A stretch of 64,000 bases of DNA, taken from positions 4,454,458-4,518,457 of the forward strand of contig JAPXFQ010000831.1 in assembly GCA_028564705.1 (NCBI GenBank). The letters are read 5' to 3'. Origin of the DNA: Apricaphanius iberus (Eukaryota; Chordata; Actinopteri; Cyprinodontiformes; Aphaniidae). This document shows, one piece after another, positions 60,324 to 64,000 of the stretch (its first letter is position 1; the number at the start of each line of letters is the position of its first letter). The notes below the pieces were generated by a model that saw only the letters and a list, made by a program, of their open reading frames with translations, ran no database searches and was not told the DNA's origin. The translations under genes were made by a program, and so were the position numbers.

Positions 60324-61370
60324 ATAAGTCACTAATAGATGACAAAACCTTGACTCAGCCAGTTGTCATAATCTTATGCCTGAGCAGTGAAACTTTTCTG
60401 TCTGGGATTTTTGTATTTTATGAGTTACATAAAAAGTTCAGCCTGCTCTGATTGGTCAGCTGTTTGATCCAGACCAGCGAGCCATTATGCAAATGTATTG
60501 CCTAATGATGTCATTAGTCATGGAGAGAAAAGGCTGAACTGCTTCAGGCCATCTTTCTTTTCTTTTTCTTTTCTTTTTGGGGGGGGGGGGTGTAGACAAA
60601 GAAACCTTTTTTGTTTTGGACTCACTGAAGGTTACAAAAAAAGGAGAAACCATCACTTAAAGCGGACATGTTAACTTTTAGCTTCCTGTATAGAAGCTTC
60701 CTGCAGCTCCATATATAGACAAAAACATCCCAGATCCTTTCACCCTGCTGCTTCCCCACAATCCTTGGAACATGCAATCTGCTGACGCTGGCACTTTGCG
60801 CTCTCTGATTTCACTCACAGCACTTCTAATCTGTTTTATCTCAGGTGCTGTCGATAGCAGTACTAATTAATGAGAGGATATTCTTAATGTAATTTAGTCG
60901 GCAGAGGATTATGAAATGACACATTGTGCTGCAGCCTGCAAGGTATTGAGTGGAAGACGGAGAAGAAAGATGGTTGGAAGAGGTATAAAATGTGAATATT
61001 ACCTCTGCTTGTCCTTACTGACTGACTATTAACACATTTCATTTCATGTTTTCATGTGTCAGCAGCTTTAATTTCAACGGGTTTACATACACGGGACTCC
61101 CCGTGCTAATAAAGCACAGACCCATTAGAAAAGCTAATCATCTAAGTGACTTACAAGATGTCCCTTCTGATGTTCGCCTGAGAACAAGAAGCAACAGGCA
61201 GAAAGGTGTGAGACAATTATCTTCAGAATGCTGAGAAAGCTGAAAAGCGTTTTTGAATGGTCTAGTGCAGTCCCAAGACAACATTATATTAGAGTATGAA
61301 TAAGTACTCATATATTTAGTTATACTTATTCATTATTCATTACTCACTACTCATTATAGCCCAAAATAAA
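60324..61370. other. No gene recognised; G-tract
   Basis: Unique-looking, with a pure G run at about 60580-60590 after CT-rich sequence. 60760-60990 has single-copy, balanced texture (TACTAATTAATGAG, TTAATGTAATTTAG) that may be conserved non-coding DNA. Confidence 0.4.
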
Positions 61371-61599
61371 TTGTTTTATGTCAAAAACCTACACAAAGTA
61401 GGGCATCATTATGAGATGGACCACAAATTATACATATATTGTTTTTTTTTATTACCAATATCATGGAATAAACTGTGTTCTGCATCAGAAAAACTGCAAA
61501 CCTACAGAGACATAGTCATCCAGCTGTATTATCAGACCTATAGGCCCATGGTGACTCTGGAGGAGATTCAGAGATCCACAGCTCAATTTAGACAATTTG

Positions 61600-61986
61600 T
61601 TAATTTGACACTCTGAAAATCCAACTTTTAGCGGCTCAATTTGCAGCAAGAAGGAAGCCTCAAGAAGTCCTGTTTGTGGTTTAGCAAAAGCCTTGCCAGG
61701 ACAGAAGGTGATTCACCCAGACAAAAACTAAATCCAACTTTCTGCCCTACGTGCAAAACACTGAATGCATCATCTCCACAGTGAAACATGGTGGTGGCGG
61801 TCTCATGCAATGGGGGAAAGGGAGCTAAATACAAAAGAATCCTGGAAGTAAACTTGTTGGAGACTGCAGAAGACTTACTGAGGAGGAGGTTCACCTTCCA
61901 GCAGGAAAACCATCCTAAACATGCAGCCAGAGCTACAATGCAATTGTTTCAATCTAAGCATATTAATGTTTTGGAATGGCCTGGCC
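61600..61986 (+). pseudogene. Tc1-like transposase, disrupted
   Basis: Frames read TVKHGGGGLMQWG, then after a shift AKYKRILEVNLLETAEDLLR, RFTFQQENHPKHAARAT and INVLEWP. The family motif QQDNDPKHT is QQENHPKHA here, so both aspartates of the DND catalytic stretch are lost. The frame then runs into the inserted hAT element at 61987. Inactive by substitution, frameshift and insertion. Confidence 0.75.
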
Positions 61987-62585
61987 CAGATGTGTCCAAA
62001 CGTTTTGCTAAAGGCCCAAAATCTTCAAGTCGAGAGTGACCATGGGTCACAAAAATAATTTGTTTTAACATGAAAAAGAGGCTTTTTTTCACTTTAATAA
62101 TTAATTAAACATGTAATATTTTAACGAAACATAAAGTAAGAATTATTGTAGAAAAGGACATTTTTAAAGGCTTGTAGATTCAAAACACTGGGCTTTTAAG
62201 GTTTGCCTTTAAAAAAATGGGCTTATTAAATATTTTTCACATTTTTCAGAGGGATTAAAAACATCTCTTTTTTTCTCAGCGAAATGAACAGGATTTGGTT
62301 AACTTTTTATTTAAGAATATGTTTATTTTTAGCTATTTGGTTTGGTTTTCTCTATGTCTGCTTTTGCAATGAAACTAAAAACAAAGCAAAAAAAAGGTTA
62401 TTAGAAGCTGAATAATTATTTTGTGCCATGAATCATTTTCTAATCATTTTCATTTGTCAAAGAAATGATTTTCTTATAAAACAATGTCTCAATCTGCATC
62501 AATCATTTGTGTCAATCTTAAAGGGCCGCGCAAAATCAGTCCAAGGGCCGTAAATGGCCCCCGGGCCGCACTTTGGACATTTCTG
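61987..62585. mobile_element. Non-autonomous hAT element, 599 bp
   Basis: The left end CAGATGTGTCCAAACG and the complement of the right end, CAGAAATGTCCAAAGTGCGG, are inverse repeats of the common CAGGGGTGTCCAAAC teleost type. GGCCCCCGGGCCGCAC lies near the right end. The flanks GCCTGGCC (61979-61986) and ACCTGGTC (62586-62593) agree at 6 of 8, a decayed hAT target duplication. Confidence 0.8.
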
Positions 62586-62735
62586 ACCTGGTCAAAATCC
62601 AGACCTAAATTCAAGTGAGAATCTTTGACAAGAGATTTCTGTTCAGAGACTCTGTTCTTCACATGTGACTAAGATTTAGCTATTTTGCAAAGCAGGAAAA
62701 GAATTTTCAGCTGTACCTGTGGTAAAAAGAAAATC

Positions 62736-63490
62736 AGTGAATCAAAGCTAAAGATTTATCCAGACACCATTTAGTTTTGAGAAAGGAAACAACGACAAAA
62801 GGAAATAACTGAAGCCGTATTTTTTAGTAGTCTTTGGTTGTGCAATCCCAAGAATGTAAAGTTGTATAATTTACCCTAAAGAATTTCCGCATCGATCAGA
62901 ATTGTATACCTAGGCAAGACAAAGTGTATGATAATTTGTTTAAACGCTGTCATTATGTTCTCTGACAAATCGATGAAGGCTCACTCTTGTCTGTGCGGAG
63001 CAGCAGCCATGAACAATGACTGACGATCAGTGATGGCTCACTGTGCTTTTGCTGCAGGCAAAGTCAGTGACCTTTAACAAAATCCCAGCCATCCCCTGCC
63101 CACACGGATGTCACTCCATCTCTTTTTGTGCTGTACCTCCAGGAACTTTTTGATATGTTCCATGTGTCATGCAGTGAGACAATGACCCCGAGCGCTCCTA
63201 TAGGCTTAGCAAAAACTGCTGAGAGTGGGAAGATGGAACAGAGAAGCAGGCTGGTGTGACACGGCCTTGTCATGTCAATCGGTCATCCAATAATACATCT
63301 TATTCTATGAGGGTACTCAATTTGCTTTATAAAACACAATATGTTATTGTGGTGACAACTATCCAAATCTATATTCTGGTGTCACCACCTTTGAAAATAA
63401 AGGTACCACTTATGTGCAAATATAATAACACATTCAGTGAAAGTGTTTGAACAAGCCTTGAGTTTAAGATTCCAAGTTGTAAGTTTTACT
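62736..63490. other. No gene recognised
   Basis: AT-rich to about 62940. 62960-63250 is then balanced in composition, with a motif-free minus-strand ORF (63064-63273). It is possibly conserved non-coding DNA. Confidence 0.4.
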
Positions 63491-64000
63491 AACTACAAGT
63501 CAGCAATAGCGCCGTCTGAGAGAATAATCCATCGAAGACGCACGCAAAAAAACACAACCAAAGAGTCAAGTGTACTTTCTATATAACTCAAAAGATTTCA
63601 ACTTCATGGCAGCAATAGTGCAGTTATGGTTTATGAAAGAGACACAGCTATACACATGTTTTTTTAGAAACAAACACTTTGTATGCGAAAGAAACAGGGC
63701 ATAAAAACTTCATGCCAGCATTATACGGTCAGTGACATCCGTCCATGAGAAAGACACATAAAAAAATAAATCATTAAGCCCTGAGTATTCTCCATTTAAA
63801 AAAAACAACCAATTGGATGCCAACTTTATAGCAGCAATAGAGCAACTAGGGATATTGGTAAATGAAAGAGACACACCTATACATGCATTTTTAAAGATAG
63901 AAGTACTTTACAGAGTATAAAAACTTCATGCTAGCAATAGTACGGGCAGTGACACTCTTAACATTACAGAGACGCGGCTAAAAAGAGAATCGTAGAGCTA
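63491..64000 (+). repeat. Degenerate tandem array, about 107-bp units, cut by window end
   Basis: Five units start at about 63492, 63601, 63707, 63823 and 63923, each with an ACTTCATGGCAGCAATAG-like opening followed by a GAAAGAGACAC-like block. Units at 63601 and 63823 resemble each other (ATGAAAGAGACACA, CTATACA.ATG), while 63492, 63707 and 63923 resemble one another, giving a two-unit higher-order period near 216-222 bp. The array continues beyond 64000. Confidence 0.7.

Larger units (their letters stand above)
61371..62735 (+). mobile_element. Tc1-like element split by a hAT element
   Basis: Blocks in family order: GAGATTCAGAGATCCACAGC (61563), AAGAAGGAAGCCTCAAGAAG (61648), GTGAAACATGGTGGTGGCGG (61781), TTCACCTTCCAGCAGGAAAA (61890), then after the insertion AAAATCCAGACCTAAATTC (62596) and GCTATTTTGCAAAGCAGGAA (62678). 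The edges at 61371 and 62735 are approximate; terminal repeats were not identified. Confidence 0.75.

Noticed and set aside
1..64000. CRISPR arrays, operons, prophage or tRNA/rRNA genes
   Set aside because: No regularly spaced perfect repeats, no dense long ORFs, and the only tRNA-like sequences are SINE heads.
1..64000. Endogenous retrovirus or LTR elements
   Set aside because: No paired long terminal repeats, primer-binding site or gag/pol-type protein motifs were seen; all reverse-transcriptase pieces are of the non-LTR type.

Overview
This window looks like nuclear DNA from a ray-finned fish. It carries L2/Maui-type LINE 3' ends, a Rex3 (RTE) tail, several Tc1/mariner relics, hAT-type and TTAA-flanked non-autonomous elements, tRNA-derived SINEs and (CATA)n microsatellites, all set in AT-rich sequence. 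A percomorph, perhaps cyprinodontiform, is a guess from repeat texture only. Nothing suggests a bacterial or viral genome: there are no dense long ORFs, operons or ribosome-binding sites.

I could not identify any intact cellular protein-coding gene. Every recognisable protein fragment belongs to a transposable element: reverse-transcriptase and C-terminal LINE pieces at 4180-4878, 6676-7026, 15915-16393, 18758-19300, 29856-30573 and 33149-33559, and Tc1-like transposase at 56271-56411 and 61600-61986. Three stretches have weak exon-like or coding-like character without a recognisable product: 8709-8935 (+), 9569-9709 (-) and 40138-40362 (-). The window is best read as a gene desert or the inside of very large introns.

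Layout. 1-8.7 kb is a dense repeat nest: a 640-bp dispersed repeat with an internal duplication, four copies of one hAT-like element, a nearly open L2 fragment, and a hAT copy split by a LINE and possibly other elements. 8.7-14.3 kb is mostly unique sequence. 14.3-19.4 kb holds SINE and LINE relics and a microsatellite. 19.4-29.1 kb is mostly unique, with stretches that look like conserved non-coding elements and a few DNA-transposon scraps. 29.1-36.4 kb is a second repeat cluster, including a Tc1-like element invaded by a hAT element (perfect 8-bp target duplication) and by a LINE. 37.9-39.0 kb is a TTAA-bounded element carrying a 47-codon ORF. 39-44.8 kb is mostly unique. 44.8-49.9 kb has second copies of two dispersed repeats, an internally deleted Tc1-like element and a SINE. 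50-61 kb is mainly unique with one Tc1 end and one TIR element. 61.4-62.7 kb is a Tc1-like element split by a hAT element. 63.49-64.0 kb is a degenerate tandem array running off the window edge.

The elements act as parasites rather than as a pathway. LINEs supply reverse transcriptase, the SINEs appear to borrow LINE tails, and the MITE-like elements depend on transposases encoded elsewhere. All family names come from recalled sequence features, not a database search.
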